From positions 67,661,093 through 67,725,092 of the forward strand of contig OX344763.1 of NCBI GenBank assembly GCA_947034895.1: 64,000 nt of DNA. The letters run 5' to 3'. Positions within the stretch are counted from its first letter, which is position 1. Each line of letters opens with the position of its first letter. The stretch comes from Rhytidiadelphus loreus (taxonomy: Eukaryota; Streptophyta; Bryopsida; Hypnales; Hylocomiaceae). The position numbers and the translations under genes were made by a program. This document shows, in pieces, positions 14,300 through 27,239 of the stretch. A model generated the notes under the pieces. It did no database searches and was not told the origin of the DNA. It saw nothing but the letters and a program-made list of their open reading frames with translations.

Positions 14300-15700
14300 G
14301 CAATTACTCGTGAATACAAGAATTCATAAAAACATACAAGTTGTGGTCACTTGGAATGACCTTATTTTGAAATACAAATTTAAAGCAAAAATTTGCTCTG
14401 TACTTTGATGTCCAAAAAAATATAAAGTCATGAAATTCACGTTGGGAACTAATGCCAAACATGTTGTCGAAGTTGCAATTACTCGTGAACACAGGAATTC
14501 ATAAAAACATGCAAGTGGTGGTCACTTGGAATGACCTTTTTTTCGAAACACAAATTCAACGCAAGAAGTTGCTCTGTACTTTGATGTCCAAAAAAATATA
14601 AAGTCATGAAATTCACATTCGGAACTAATGCCAAACATGTTGTCGAAGTTGCAATTACTCGTGAATGCAAGAATTCATAATATATTGCAAGTGGTGGTCA
14701 CTTGGAATGACCTTATTTTGAAACACAAATTCAACGCAAGAAGTTGCCCTGGACTTTGAAGTCCAAAAAAATATGAAGTCATGAAATTCAAGTTGGGAAG
14801 AAATGGGAAACATGTTTTGGAAGTTGCAATTACTCGTGAACACAGGAATTCATAAAAACATGCAAGTGGTGGTCACTTGGAATGACCTTTTTTTTGAAAC
14901 ACAAATTCAACGCAAGAAGTTGCCCTGTACTTTGATGTCCAAAAAAATATAAAGTCATGAAATTCACGTTGGGAACTAATGCCAAATATGTTGTCGAAGT
15001 TGCAATTACTCGTGAACACAAGAATTCATAAAAACATACAAGTTGTGGTCACTTGGAATGACCTTATTTTGAAATACAAATTTAAAGCAAAAATTTGCTC
15101 TGTACTTTGATGTCCAAAAAAATATAAAGTCATGAAATTCACGTTGGGAACTAATGCCAAACATGTTGTCGAAGTTGCAATTACTCGTGAACACAGGAAT
15201 TCATAAAAACATGCAAGTGGTGGTCACTTGGAATGACCTTTTTTTCGAAACACAAATTCAACGCAAGAAGTTGCTCTGTACTTTGATGTCCAAAAAAATA
15301 TAAAGTCATGAAATTCACATTCGGAACTAATGCCAAACATGTTGTCGAAGTTGCAATTACTCGTGAATGCAAGAATTCATAATATAATGCAAGTGGTGGT
15401 CACTTGGAATGACCTTATTTTGAAACACAAATTCAACGCAAGAAGTTGCCCTGTACTTTGATGTCCAAGAAAATATAAAGTCATGAAATTCACGTTGGGA
15501 ATAAATGGAAAACATGTTGTCGAAGTTGCAATTACTCGTGAATGCAAGAATTCAAAAAATCATGCAAGTGGTGGTCACTTCGAATGACATTTTTTTTGAA
15601 ACACAAATTCAACGCAAGAAGTTGCCCTGTACTTTGATGTCCAAAAAAATATAAAGTCATGAAATTCACGTTCGGAACTAATGCCAAACATGTTGTCGAA
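14300..15700. repeat. Two copies of a 702-bp tetramer
   Basis: Monomers at 14,304 and 14,479 recur at 15,006 and 15,181, an offset of 702 bp (4 monomers). Shared private variants include ACATACAAGTTGTGG, GCAAAAATTTGCTCTG, TTTTTTTCGAAACAC and TTCACATTCGGAAC. The second copy carries small differences, such as TAATATAATGC against TAATATATTGC. Confidence 0.75.
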
Positions 15701-17459
15701 GTTGCAATTACTCGTGAATGCAGGAATTCAAAAAATCATGCAAGTGGAGGTCACTTCGACTGACCTTTTTTTTGAAACACAAATTCATCGCAAGAAGTTG
15801 CCCTGTACTTTGATGTCCAAGAAAATATAAAGTCATGAAATTCACGTTGGGAATAAATGGAAAACATGTTGTCGAAGTTGCAATTACTCGTGAATGCAAG
15901 AATTCAAAAAATCATGCAAGTGGTGGTCACTTCGAATGACCTTTTTTTTGAAACACAAATTCAACGCAAGAAGTTGCCCTGTACTTTGATGTCCAAAAAA
16001 ATATAAAGTCATGAAATTCACGTTGGGAACTAATGCCAAACATGTTGTCGAAGTTGCAATTACTCGTGAATGCAAGAATTCAAAAAAACATGCAAGTGGT
16101 GGTCACTTCGACTGACCTTTTTTATGAAACACAAATTCAACGCAAGAAGTTGCCCTGTACTTTGATGTCCAGAAAAATATAAAGTCATGAAATTCACGTT
16201 GGGAATAAATGGAAAACATGTTGTCGAAGTTGCAATTACTCGTGAATGCAGGAATTCAAAAAACATGCAAGTGGTGGTCACTTCGAATGACCTTTTTTTT
16301 GAAACACAAATTTAACGCAAGAAGTTGCCCTGTACTTTGATGTCGAAAAAAATATAAAGTCATGAAATTCACGTTGGGAACTAATGCCAAACATGTTGTC
16401 GAAGTTGCAATTACTCGTGAATGCAAGAATTCATAATATAATGCAAGTGGTGGTCACTTGGAATGACCTTATTTTGAAACACAAATTTAACGCAAGAAGT
16501 TGCCTTGTACTTTGATGTCCAAGAAAATATAAAGTCATGAAATTCACGTTGGGAATAAATGGAAAACATGTTGTCGAAGTTGCAATTACTCGTGAATGCA
16601 AGAATTCAAGAAATCATGCAAGTGGTGGTCACTTGGAATGACCTTTTTTTTGAAACACAAATTCAACGCAAGAAGTTGCCCTGTACTTTGATGTCGAAAA
16701 AAATATAAAGTCATGAAATTCACGTTGGGACCTAATGCCAAACATGTTGTCGAAGTTGCAATTACTCGTGAATGCAAGAATTCATAATATAATGCAAGTG
16801 GTGGTCACTTGGAATGACCTTATTTTGAAACACAAATTCAACGCAAGAAGTTGCCCTATACTTTGATGTCCAAGAAAATATAAAGTCCTGAAATTCACGT
16901 TGGGAACTAATGCCAAACATGTTGTCGAAGTTGCAATTACTCGTGAATGCAAGAATTCAAAAAATCATGCAAGTGGTGGTCACTTGGAATGACCTTTTTT
17001 TTGAAACACAAATTCAACGCAAGAAGTTGCCCTGTACTTTGATGTCGAAAAAAATATAAAGTCATGAAATTCACGTTGGGACCTAATGCCAAACATGTTG
17101 TCGAAGTTGCAATTACTCGTGAATGCAAGAATTCATAATATAATGCAAGTGGTGGTCACTTGGAATGACCTTATTTTGAAACACAAATTCAACGCAAGAA
17201 GTTGCCCTGTACTTTGATGTCCAAAAAAATATAAAGTCATGAAATTCACGTTGGGACCTAATGCCAAACATGTTGTCGAAGTTGCAATTACTCGTGAATG
17301 CAAGAATTCATAATATAATGCAAGTGGTGGTCACTTGGAATGACCTTATTTTGAAACACAAATTCAACGCAAGAAGTTGCCCTATACTTTGATGTCCAAG
17401 AAAATATAAAGTCCTGAAATTCACGTTGGGAACTAATGCCAAACATGTTGTCGAAGTTG

Positions 17460-19570
17460 CAATTACTCGTGAATGCAAGAATTCAAAAAATCATGCAAGT
17501 GGTGGTCACTTGGAATGACCTTTTTTTTGAAACACAAATTCAACGCAAGAAGTTGCCCTGTACTTTGATGTCGAAAAAAATATAAAGTCATGAAATTCAC
17601 GTTGGGAACTAATGCCAAACATGTTGTCGAAGTTGCAATTACTCGTGAATGCAAGAATTCAAAAAGCATGCAAGTGGTGGTTACTTGGAATGACCTTTTT
17701 TTTGAAACACAAATTTAACGTAAGATGCTGCCCTATACTTTGATGTCCAAAAAAATATAAAGTCATGAAATTCACGTTCGGAACTAATGGCAAACATGTT
17801 GTCGAAGTTGCAATTACTCGTGAATGCAAGAATTCAAAAAAACATGCAAGTGGTGGTCATTTGGAATGACCTTTTTTTTGAAACACAAATTCAACGCAAG
17901 AAGTTGCCCTGTACTTTGATGTCGAAAAAAATATAAAGTCATGAAATTCACGTTCGGAACTAATGCCAAACATGTTGTCGAAGTTGCAATTACTCGTGAA
18001 TGCAAGAATTCATAATATAATGCAAGTGGTGGTCACTTGGAATGACCTTATTTTGAAACACAAATTTAACGCAAGAAGTTGCCTTGTACTTTGATGTCCA
18101 AGAAAATATAAAGTCATGAAATTCACGTTGGGAATAAATGGAAAACATGTTGTCGAAGTTGCAATTACTCGTGAATGCAAGAATTCAAGAAATCATGCAA
18201 GTGGTGGTCACTTCGAATGACCTTTTTTTTGAAACACAAATTCAACGCAAGAAGTTGCCCTGTACTTTGATGTCCAAAAAAATATAAAGTCATGAAATTC
18301 ACGTTGGGACCTAATGCCAAACATGTTGTCGAAGTTGCAATTACTCGTGAATGCAAGAATTCATAATATAATGCAAGTGGTGGTCACTTGGAATGACCTT
18401 ATTTTGAAACACAAATTCAACGCAAGAAGTTGCCCTATACTTTGATGTCCAAGAAAATATAAAGTCCTGAAATTCACGTTGGGAACTAATGCCAAACATG
18501 TTGTCGAAGTTGCAATTACTCGTGAATGCAAGAATTCAAAAAATCATGCAAGTGGTGGTCACTTGGAATGACCTTTTTTTTGAAACACAAATTCAACGCA
18601 AGAAGTTGCCCTGTACTTTGATGTCGAAAAAAATATAAAGTCATGAAATTCACGTTGGGAACTAATGCCAAACATGTTGTCGAAGTTGCAATTACTCGTG
18701 AATGCAAGAATTCAAAAAGCATGCAAGTGGTGGTTACTTGGAATGACCTTTTTTTTGAAACACAAATTTAACGTAAGATGCTGCCCTATACTTTGATGTC
18801 CAAAAAAATATAAAGTCATGAAATTCACGTTCGGAACTAATGGCAAACATGTTGTCGAAGTTGCAATTACTCGTGAATGCAAGAATTCAAAAAAACATGC
18901 AAGTGGTGGTCATTTGGAATGACCTTTTTTTTGAAACACAAATTCAACGCAAGAAGTTGCCCTGTACTTTGATGTCGAAAAAAATATAAAGTCATGAAAT
19001 TCACGTTCGGAACTAATGCCAAACATGTTGTCGAAGTTGCAATTACTCGTGAATGCAAGAATTCATAATATAATGCAAGTGGTGGTCACTTGGATTGACC
19101 TTATTTTGAAACACAAATTTAACGCAAGAAGTTGCCTTGTACTTTGATGTCCAAGAAAATATAAAGTCATGAAATTCACGTTGGGAATAAATGGAAAACA
19201 TGTTGTCGAAGTTGCAATTACTCGTGAATGCAAGAATTCAAGAAATCATGCAAGTGGTGGTCACTTCGAATGACCTTTTTTTTGAAACACAAATTCAACG
19301 CAAGAAGTTGCCCTGTACTTTGATGTCCAAAAAAATATAAAGTCATGAAATTCACGTTGGGAATAAATGGAAAACATGTTGTCGAAGTTGCAATTACTCG
19401 TGAATGCAGGAATTCAAAAAACATGCAATTGGTGGACACTTGGAATGACCTTTTTTTTGAAACACAAATTTAACGTAAGATGCTGCCCTATACTTTGATG
19501 TCCAGAAATATATAAAGTCATGAAATTCACGTTGGGAACTAATGCCAAACATGTTGTCGAAGTTGCAATT
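17460..19570. repeat. Two copies of a 1,053-bp hexamer (three dimers)
   Basis: The block beginning near 17,463 recurs at 18,516, and that at 17,814 recurs at 18,867. Shared private changes include GTGGTGGTTACTTGG (about 17,675 and 18,730), TTTAACGTAAGATGC and GTGGTGGTCATTTGG. Because 1,053 is three times 351, this larger unit is a second-level amplification of the dimer. Confidence 0.85.
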
Positions 19571-19769
19571 ACTCGTGAATGCAAGAATTCAAAAAAACAT
19601 GCACGTGGTGGTCACTTCGAATGACCTTTTTTTTTATACACAAATTTAACGTAAGATGCTGCCCTATACTTTGATGTCCAAAAAAATATAAAGTCATGAA
19701 ATTCACGTTCGGAACTAATGCCAAACATGTTGTCGAAGTTGCAATTACTCGTGAATGCAAGAATTCATA

Positions 19770-21930
19770 ATATAATGCAAATGGTGGTCACTTGGAATGA
19801 CCTTATTTTGAAACACAAATTTAACGTAAGATGCTGCCCTATACTTTGATGTCCAAAAAAATATAAGGTCATGAAATTCACGTTGGGAACTAATGGCAAA
19901 CATGTTGTCGAAGTTGCAATTACTCGTGAATGCATGAATTCATAAAAACATGCAAGTGGTGGTCACTTGGAATGAGCTTATTTTGAAACACAAATTCAAC
20001 GCAAGAACTTGCCCTGTACTTTGAAGTCCAAAGAAATATAAAGTCATGAAATTCAAGTTGGGAAGAAATGGGAAACATGTTTTGGAAGTTGCAATTACTC
20101 GTGAACACAGGAATTCATAAAAACATGCAAGTGGTGGTCACTTGGAATGACCTTTTTTTTAAAACACAAATTTACCGCAAGAAGTTGCCCTGTACTTTGA
20201 TGTCCAAAAAAATATAAAGCCATGAAATTCACGTTGGGAACTAATGGCAAACATGTTGTCGGAGTTGCAATTACTCGTGAACACAAGAATTCAAAAAAAC
20301 ATGCAAGTGGTGGTCACTTGGAATGACCTTTTTTTTGAAACACAAATTCAACGCAAGAAGTTGCCCTGTACTTTGATGTCGAAAAAAATATAAAGTCATG
20401 AAATTCACGTTCGGAACTAATGCCAAACATGTTGTCGAAGTTGCAATTACTCGTGAATGCAAGAATTCATAATATAATGCAAGTGGTGGTCACTTGGAAT
20501 GACCTTATTTTGAAACACAAATTTACCGCAAGAAGTTGCCCTGTACTTTGATGTCCAAAAAAATATAAAGCCATGAAATTCACGTTGGGAACTAATGGCA
20601 AACATGTTGTCGGAGTTGCAATTACTCGTGAACACAAGAATTCAAAAAAACATGCAAGTGGTGGTCACTTGGAATGACCTTTTTTTTGAAACACAAATTC
20701 AACGCAAGAAGTTGCCCTGTACTTTGATGTCGAAAAAAATATAAAGTCATGAAATTCACGTTCGGAACTAATGCCAAACATGTTGTCGAAGTTGCAATTA
20801 CTCGTGAATGCAAGAATTCATAATATAATGCAAATGGTGGTCACTTGGAATGACCTTATTTTGAAACACAAATTTAACGTAAGATGCTGCCCTATACTTT
20901 GATGTCCAAAAAAATATAAGGTCATGAAATTCACGTTGGGAACTAATGGCAAACATGTTGTCGAAGTTGCAATTACTCGTGAATGCATGAATTCATAAAA
21001 ACATGCAAGTGGTGGTCACTTGGAATGAGCTTATTTTGAAACACAAATTCAACGCAAGAACTTGCCCTGTACTTTGAAGTCCAAAGAAATATAAAGTCAT
21101 GAAATTCAAGTTGGGAAGAAATGGGAAACATGTTTTGGAAGTTGCAATTACTCGTGAACACAGGAATTCATAAAAACATGCAAGTGGTGGTCACTTGGAA
21201 TGACCTTTTTTTTAAAACACAAATTTACCGCAAGAAGTTGCCCTGTACTTTGATGTCCAAAAAAATATAAAGCCATGAAATTCACGTTGGGAACTAATGG
21301 CAAACATGTTGTCGGAGTTGCAATTACTCGTGAACACAAGAATTCAAAAAAACATGCAAGTGGTGGTCACTTGGAATGACCTTTTTTTTGAAACACAAAT
21401 TCAACGCAAGAAGTTGCCCTGTACTTTGATGTCGAAAAAAATATAAAGTCATGAAATTCACGTTCGGAACTAATGCCAAACATGTTGTCGAAGTTGCAAT
21501 TACTCGTGAATGCAAGAATTCATAATATAATGCAAGTGGTGGTCACTTGGAATGACCTTATTTTGAAACACAAATTTACCGCAAGAAGTTGCCCTGTACT
21601 TTGATGTCCAAAAAAATATAAAGCCATGAAATTCACGTTGGGAACTAATGGCAAACATGTTGTCGGAGTTGCAATTACTCGTGAACACAAGAATTCAAAA
21701 AAACATGCAAGTGGTGGTCACTTGGAATGACCTTTTTTTTGAAACACAAATTCAACGCAAGAAGTTGCCCTGTACTTTGATGTCGAAAAAAATATAAAGT
21801 CATGAAATTCACGTTCGGAACTAATGCCAAACATGTTGTCGAAGTTGCAATTACTCGTGAATGCAAGAATTCATAATATAATGCAAGTGGTGGTCACTTG
21901 GAATGACCTTATTTTGAAACACAAATTTAA
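19770..21930. repeat. Two adjacent copies of a second 1,053-bp hexamer
   Basis: Monomers at 19,920, 20,095, 20,271 and 20,447 recur at 20,973, 21,148, 21,324 and 21,500, all 1,053 bp apart. Shared markers are ATATAAGGTCATG (19,861 and 20,914), CGCAAGAACTTGCCC, TTTTTTTTAAAACAC, TTTACCGCAAG and GTTGTCGGAGTTGC. The copies are nearly identical, so the event is recent relative to the rest of the domain. Confidence 0.88.
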
Positions 21931-22408
21931 CGTAAGATGCTGCCCTATACTTTGATGACGAAAAAAATATAAAGTCATGAAATTCACGTTGGGAACTAAT
22001 GGCAAACATGTTGTCGAAGTTGCAATTACTCGTGAATGCAAGAATTCATAATATAATGCAAGTGGTGGTCACCTTGAATCACCTTTTTTTTGAAACACAA
22101 ATTTCAAGCAAGAAGTTGCCCTGGACTTTGATGTCCAAAAAAATATAAAGTCATGAAATTCACGTTGGGAACTAATGGGAAACATCTTGTCGAAGTTGCA
22201 ATTACTCGTGAACACAGGAATTCATAAAAACATGCAAGTGGTGGTCACCTGGAATCACCTTTTTTTGGAAACACAAATTTCAAGCAAGAAGTTGCCCTGG
22301 ACTTTGATGTCCAAAAAAATATAAAGTCATGAAATTCACGTTGGGAACTAATGGGAAACATGTTTTCGAAGTTGTAGTTATTCGTGAACACAAGAATTCA
22401 AAAAAACA

Positions 22409-22429
22409 TGCAAGTGGTGGTCACTTGCA
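22409..22429. repeat. Inverted repeat, 8-bp arms with 5-nt loop
   Basis: TGCAAGTG, five spacer bases (GTGGT), then CACTTGCA form a perfect dyad. Most monomers carry the 6-bp-arm version, CAAGTG and CACTTG. Copies with GTCACTTGCAATGAC, such as this one, extend it to 8 bp per arm. Domain 1 copies with GTCACATGG and domain 2 copies with GTCACTTCG weaken it. It is the strongest recurrent dyad in the monomer. Confidence 0.85.
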
Positions 22430-22922
22430 ATGACTTTTTTTTTGAAACACAAATTTCAAGCAAGAAGTTGCCGTGGACTTTGATGTCCAAAAAAATATAA
22501 AGTCATGAAATTCACGTTGGGAACTAATGGGAAACATGTTTTCGAAGTTGTAGTTATTCGTGAACACAAGAATTCAAAAAAACATGCAAGTGGTGGTCAC
22601 TTGGAATGACTTTTTTTTTTAAACACAAATTTCAAGCAAGAAGTTGCCGTTTACTTTGATGTCCAAAAAAATATAAAGTCATGAAATTCACGTTGGGAAC
22701 TAATGGGAAACATGTTTTCGAAGTTGTAGTTATTCGTGAACACAAGAATTCAAAAAAACATGCAAGTGGTGGTCACTTGCAATGACTTTTTTTTTGAAAC
22801 ACAAATTTCAAGCAAGAAGTTGCCCTGGACTTTGATGTCCAAAAAAATATAAAGTCATGAAATTCACGTTGGGAACTAATGGGAAACATGTTTTCGAAGT
22901 TGTAGTTATTCGTGAACACAAG

Positions 22923-23095
22923 AATTCAAAAAAACATGCAAGTGGTGGTCACTTGGAATGACTTTTTTTAAGCACAAATTTCAAACAAGAAGTTGCCCTG
23001 GACTTTGATGTCCAAATAAATATAAAGTCATGAAATTCACGTTGGGAACTAATGGGAAACATGTTTTCGAAGTTGTAGTTATTCGTGAACACAAG
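22923..23095. repeat. Short 173-bp monomer with 3-bp deletion in the T-tract
   Basis: EcoRI-site spacing is 173 bp here instead of 176. The T-tract is seven T followed by AAGCACAAATT, where neighbours have ten T followed by AAACACAAATT. It is the only 3-bp length change I found in the core and lies near its left edge. Confidence 0.85.
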
Positions 23096-24134
23096 AATTC
23101 AAAAAAACATGCAAGTGGTGGTCACTTGGAATCACCTTTTCTTTGAAACACAAATTTAGAGCAAGAAGCTGCCCTGTACTTTGATCCCCAAAAAAATATA
23201 AAGTCATGAAATTCACGTTGGGAAGAAATGGGAAACATCTTGTCGAAGTTGCAATTACTCGTGAACACAGGAATTCATAAGAACATGTAAGTGGTGGTCA
23301 CCTGGAATCACCTTTTTTTGGAAACACAAATTTAGAGCAAGAAGCTGCCCTGTACTTTGATGCCCAAAAAAATATAAATTCATGAAATTCACGTTGGGAA
23401 CTAATGGGAAACATGTTTTCGAAGTTGCAATTACTCGTGAACACAGGAATTCAAAAAAACATGCAAGTGGTGGTCACTTGCAATGACTTTTTTTTCTAAA
23501 CACAAATTTCAAGCAAGAAGTTGCCCTGGACTTTGATGTCCAAAAAAATATAAAGTCATGAAATTCACGTTGGGAACTAATGGGAAACATGTTTTCGAAG
23601 TTGTAGTTATTCGTGAACACAAGAATTCAAAAAAACATTCAAGTGGTGGTCACTTGGAATGAATTTTTTTTTTAAACACAAATTTCAAACAAGAAGTTGC
23701 CCTGGACTTTGATGTCCAAATAAATATAAAGTCATGAAATTCACGTTGGGAACTAATGGGAAACATGTTTTCGAAGTTGTAGTTATTCGTGAACACAAGA
23801 ATTCATAAAAACATGCAAGTGGTGGTCACTTGGAATGACTTTTTTTTTGAAACACAAATTTCAAACAAGAAGTTGCCCTGGACTTTGATGTCCAAAGAAA
23901 TATAAAGTCATGAAATTCACGTTGGGAACTAATGGGAAACATGTTTTCGAAGTTGTAGTTATTCGTGAACACAAGAATTCAAAAAAACATGCAAGTGGTG
24001 GTCACTTGGAATCACCTTTTTTTGGAAACACAAATTTCAAGCAAGAAGTTGCCCTGGACTTTGATGTCCAAAAAAATATAAAGTCATGAAATTCACGTTG
24101 GGAACTAATGGGAAACATGTTTTCGAAGTTGTAG

Positions 24135-25890
24135 TTATTCGTGAACACAAGAATTCAAAAAAACATGCAAGTGGTGGTCACTTGGAATCACCTTTTTCTT
24201 GAAACAAAAATTTAAAGCAAGAAGTTGCCCTGTACTTTGATGTCCAGAAAAATATAAAGTCATGAAATTCACGTTGGGAACTAATGGGAAACATGTTTTC
24301 GAAGTTGTAGTTATTCGTGAACACAAGAATTCAAAAAAACATGCAAGTGGTGGTCACTTGGAATGAATTTTTTTTTGAAACACAAATTTCAAGCAAGAAG
24401 TTGCCCTGGACTTTGATGTCCAAAAAAATATAAAGTCATGAAATTCACGTTGGGAACTAATGGGAAACATGTTTTCGAAGTTGTAGTTATTCGTGAACAC
24501 AAGAATTCAAAAAAACATGCAAGTGGTGGTCACTTGGAATGCCTTTTTTTTTCAAACACAAATTTCAAACAAGAAGTTGCCCTGGACTTTGATGTCCAAA
24601 TAAATATAAAGTCATGAAATTCACGTTGGGAACTAATGGGAAACATGTTTTCGAAGTTGTAGTTATTCGTGAATACAAGAATTCAAAAAAACATGCAAGT
24701 GGTGGTCACTTGGAATGACTTTTTTTTTGAAACACAAATTTCAAGCAAGAAGTTTCCCTGGACTTTGATGTCCAAAAAAATATAAAGTCATGAAATTCAC
24801 GTTGGGAACTAATGGGAAACATGTTTTCGAAGTTGTAGTTATTCGTGAACACAAGAATTCAAAAAAACATGCAAGTGGTGGTCACTTGGAATCACCTTTT
24901 TTTGGAAACACAAATTTCAAGCAAGAAGTTGCCCTGGACTTTGATGTCCAAAAAAATATAAAGTCATGAAATTCACGTTGGGAACTAATGGGAAACATGT
25001 TTTCGAAGTTGTAGTTATTCGTGAACACAAGAATTCAAAAAAACATGCAAGTGGTGGTCATTTGGAATCACCTTTTTCTTGAAACAAAAATTTAAAGCAA
25101 GAAGTTGCCCTGTACTTTGATGTCCAGAAAAATATAAAGTCATGAAATTCACGTTGGAAACTGATGGGAAACATGTTTTCGAAGTTGTAGTTATTCGTGA
25201 ACACAAGAATTCAAAAAAACATGCAAGTGGTGGTCACTTGGAATGAATTTTTTTTTGAAACACAAATTTCAAGCAAGAAGTTGCCCTGGACTTTGATGTC
25301 CAAAAAAATATAAAGTCATGAAATTCACGTTGGGAACTAATGGGAAACATGTTTTCGAAGTTGTAGTTATTCGTGAACACAAGAATTCAAAAAAACATGC
25401 AAGTGGTGGTCACTTGGAATGCCTTTTTTTTTCAAACACAAATTTCAAACAAGAAGTTGCCCTGGACTTTGATGTCCAAATAAATATAAAGTCATGAAAT
25501 TCACGTTGGGAACTAATGGGAAACATGTTTTCGAAGTTGTAGTTATTCGTGAATACAAGAATTCAAAAAAACATGCAAGTGGTGGTCACTTGGAATGACT
25601 TTTTTTTTGAAACACAAATTTCAAGCAAGAAGTTTCCCTGGACTTTGATGTCCAAAAAAATATAAAGTCATGAAATTCACGTTGGGAACTAATGGGAAAC
25701 ATGTTTTCGAAGTTGTAGTTATTCGTGAACACAAGAATTCAAAAAAGCATGCAAGTGGTGGTCACTTGGAATGACTTTTTTTTTGAAACACAAATTTCAA
25801 GCAAGAAGTTTCCCTGGACTTTGATGTCCAAAAAAATATAAAGTCATGAAATTCACGTTGGGAACTAATGGGAAACATGTTTTCGAAGTT
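24135..25890. repeat. Two copies of an 880-bp pentamer
   Basis: The monomer series starting at 24,135 recurs at 25,015 (880 bp). Shared order: TTTTTCTTGAAACAAAAATTT with CCAGAAAAATA, then AATGAATTTTTTTTTGAAAC, then AATGCCTTTTTTTTTC with CCAAATAAATA, then CGTGAATACAAG with GAAGTTTCCC. The second copy differs by GTTGGAAACTGATGGG where the first has GTTGGGAACTAATGGG, a variant that later spreads through the core. Confidence 0.8.
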
Positions 25891-26438
25891 GTAGTTATTC
25901 GTGAATACAGGAATTCAAAAAAACATGCAAGTGGTGGTCACTTGGAATGACTTTTTTTTTGAAACACAAATTTCAAGCAAGAAGTTTCCCTGGACTTTGA
26001 TGTCCAAAAAAATATAAAGTCATGAAATTCACGTTGGGAACTAATGGGAAACATGTTTTCGAAGTTGTAGTTATTCGTGAACACAAGAATTCAAAAAAAC
26101 ATGCAAGTGGTGGTCACCTGGAATGACTTTCTTTTTGAAACACAAATTTCAAGCAAGAAGTTGCCCTGGACTTTGATGTCCAAAAAAATATAAAGTCATG
26201 AAATTCACGTTGGGAACTAATGGGAAACATGTTTTCGAAGTTGTAGTTATTCGTGAACACAAGAATTCAAAAAAACATGCAAGTGGTGGTCATTTGCAAT
26301 CACCTTTTCTTTGAAACACAAATTTAGAGCAAGAAGCTGCCCTGTACTTTGATGTCCAAAAAAATATAAAGTCATGAAATTCACGTTGGGAACTAATGGG
26401 AAACATGTTTTCGAAGTTGTAGTTATTCGTGAACACGA

Positions 26439-26615
26439 GAATTCAAACAAACATGCAAGTGGTGGTCACTTGGAATGACTTTTTTTTTGAAACACAAATT
26501 TCAAGCAAGAAGTTGCCGTTTACTTTGATGTCCAAAAAAAATATAAAGTCATGAAATTCACGTTGGGAACTAATGGGAAACATGTTTTCGAAGTTGTAGT
26601 TATTCGTGAACACAA
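26439..26615. repeat. 177-bp monomer, the net +1 register shift in the core
   Basis: The tract after GATGTCC has eight A instead of seven (about 26,532-26,540), giving an EcoRI spacing of 177 bp. It accounts for the whole +1 in the 221-monomer interval from 23,095 to 61,992. The block with the matching variant combination at about 33.96-34.13 kb has the normal seven A, so the insertion arose after or outside that duplication. Confidence 0.85.
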
Positions 26616-27223
26616 GAATTCAAAAAAACATGCAAGTGGTGGTCACTTGCAATGACTTTTTTTTTTAAACACAAATTTCGAGCAAGAAGTTGCCCTGGAC
26701 TTTGATGTCCAAAAAAATATAAAGTCATGAAATTCACGTTGGGAACTAATGGGAAACATGTTTTCGAAGTTGTAGTTATTCGTGAACACAAGAATTCAAA
26801 AAAACATTCAAGTGGTGGTCACTTGGAATGAATTTTTTTTTTAAACACAAATTTCAAACAAGAAGTTGCCCTGGACTTTGATGTCCAAATAAATATAAAG
26901 TCATGAAATTCACGTTGGGAACTAATGGGAAACATGTTTTCGAAGTTGTAGTTATTCGTGAACACAAGAATTCATAAAAACATGCAAGTGGTGGTCACTT
27001 GGAATGACTTTTTTTTTGAAACACAAATTTCAAACAAGAAGTTGCCCTGGACTTTGATGTCCAAAGAAATATAAAGTCATGAAATTCACGTTGGGAACTA
27101 ATGGGAAACATGTTTTCGAAGTTGTAGTTATTCGTGAACACAAGAATTCAAAAAAACATGCAAGTGGTGGTCACTTGGAATCACCTTTTTTTGGAAACAC
27201 AAATTTCAAGCAAGAAGTTGCCC

Positions 27224-27239
27224 TGGACATTGATGTCCA
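27224..27239. repeat. 16-bp palindrome, 7-bp arms with 2-nt centre
   Basis: TGGACAT, TG, ATGTCCA. The usual core monomer has TGGACTTTGATGTCCA, with 5-bp perfect arms and one internal mismatch pair; a T to A change completes the dyad here. The TG-centre form recurs at 34,792, 35,672, 37,080, 37,784, 39,192, 40,072, 40,424, 53,448, 54,680, 58,376, 59,608 and 60,840. Confidence 0.85.

Larger units (their letters stand above)
4900..15400. repeat. Domain 2: mixed 175/176-bp satellite with large tandem duplication
   Basis: Diagnostic variants are TTTAACGCAAG or TTCAACGCAAG in place of TTTAAAGCAAG, AATGCCAAACATG in place of AATGGCAAACATG, and CGTGAATGCAAG. Monomers toggle between 175 bp (TTATTTT tract) and 176 bp (T8 tract). 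Stretches with domain 1 variants are embedded at about 5,250-5,850 and 9,290-9,880 in both duplicate copies, so the mosaic formed before the duplication. The boundaries are transitions between variant types and accurate to roughly one or two monomers. Confidence 0.75.
15400..22050. repeat. Domain 3: dimer-organised satellite (351-bp higher-order unit)
   Basis: Two monomer types alternate. One has an A-tract form after GAATTC (AAAAATCATGC or AAAAAACATGC) and a T8 tract. The other has GAATTCATAATATAATGC and a TTATTTT tract. The first type recurs every 351 bp (175+176) at about 17,463, 17,814, 18,165, 18,516, 18,867, 19,218, 19,569 and 19,920. Hexameric 1,053-bp duplications are superimposed. 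Other marks are GAAGTTGCCC rather than GAAGCTGCCC, and GATGTCGAAAAA in many copies. Confidence 0.8.

Noticed and set aside
22360..22450. RNA polymerase III promoter or terminator (TTTTCGAAGTT resembling a B box, followed by a T-run)
   Set aside because: The B-box consensus needs GWTCRA with a leading G; here it is TTTCGA. No A box or tRNA/5S-like fold is evident. The T-run is a general satellite feature.
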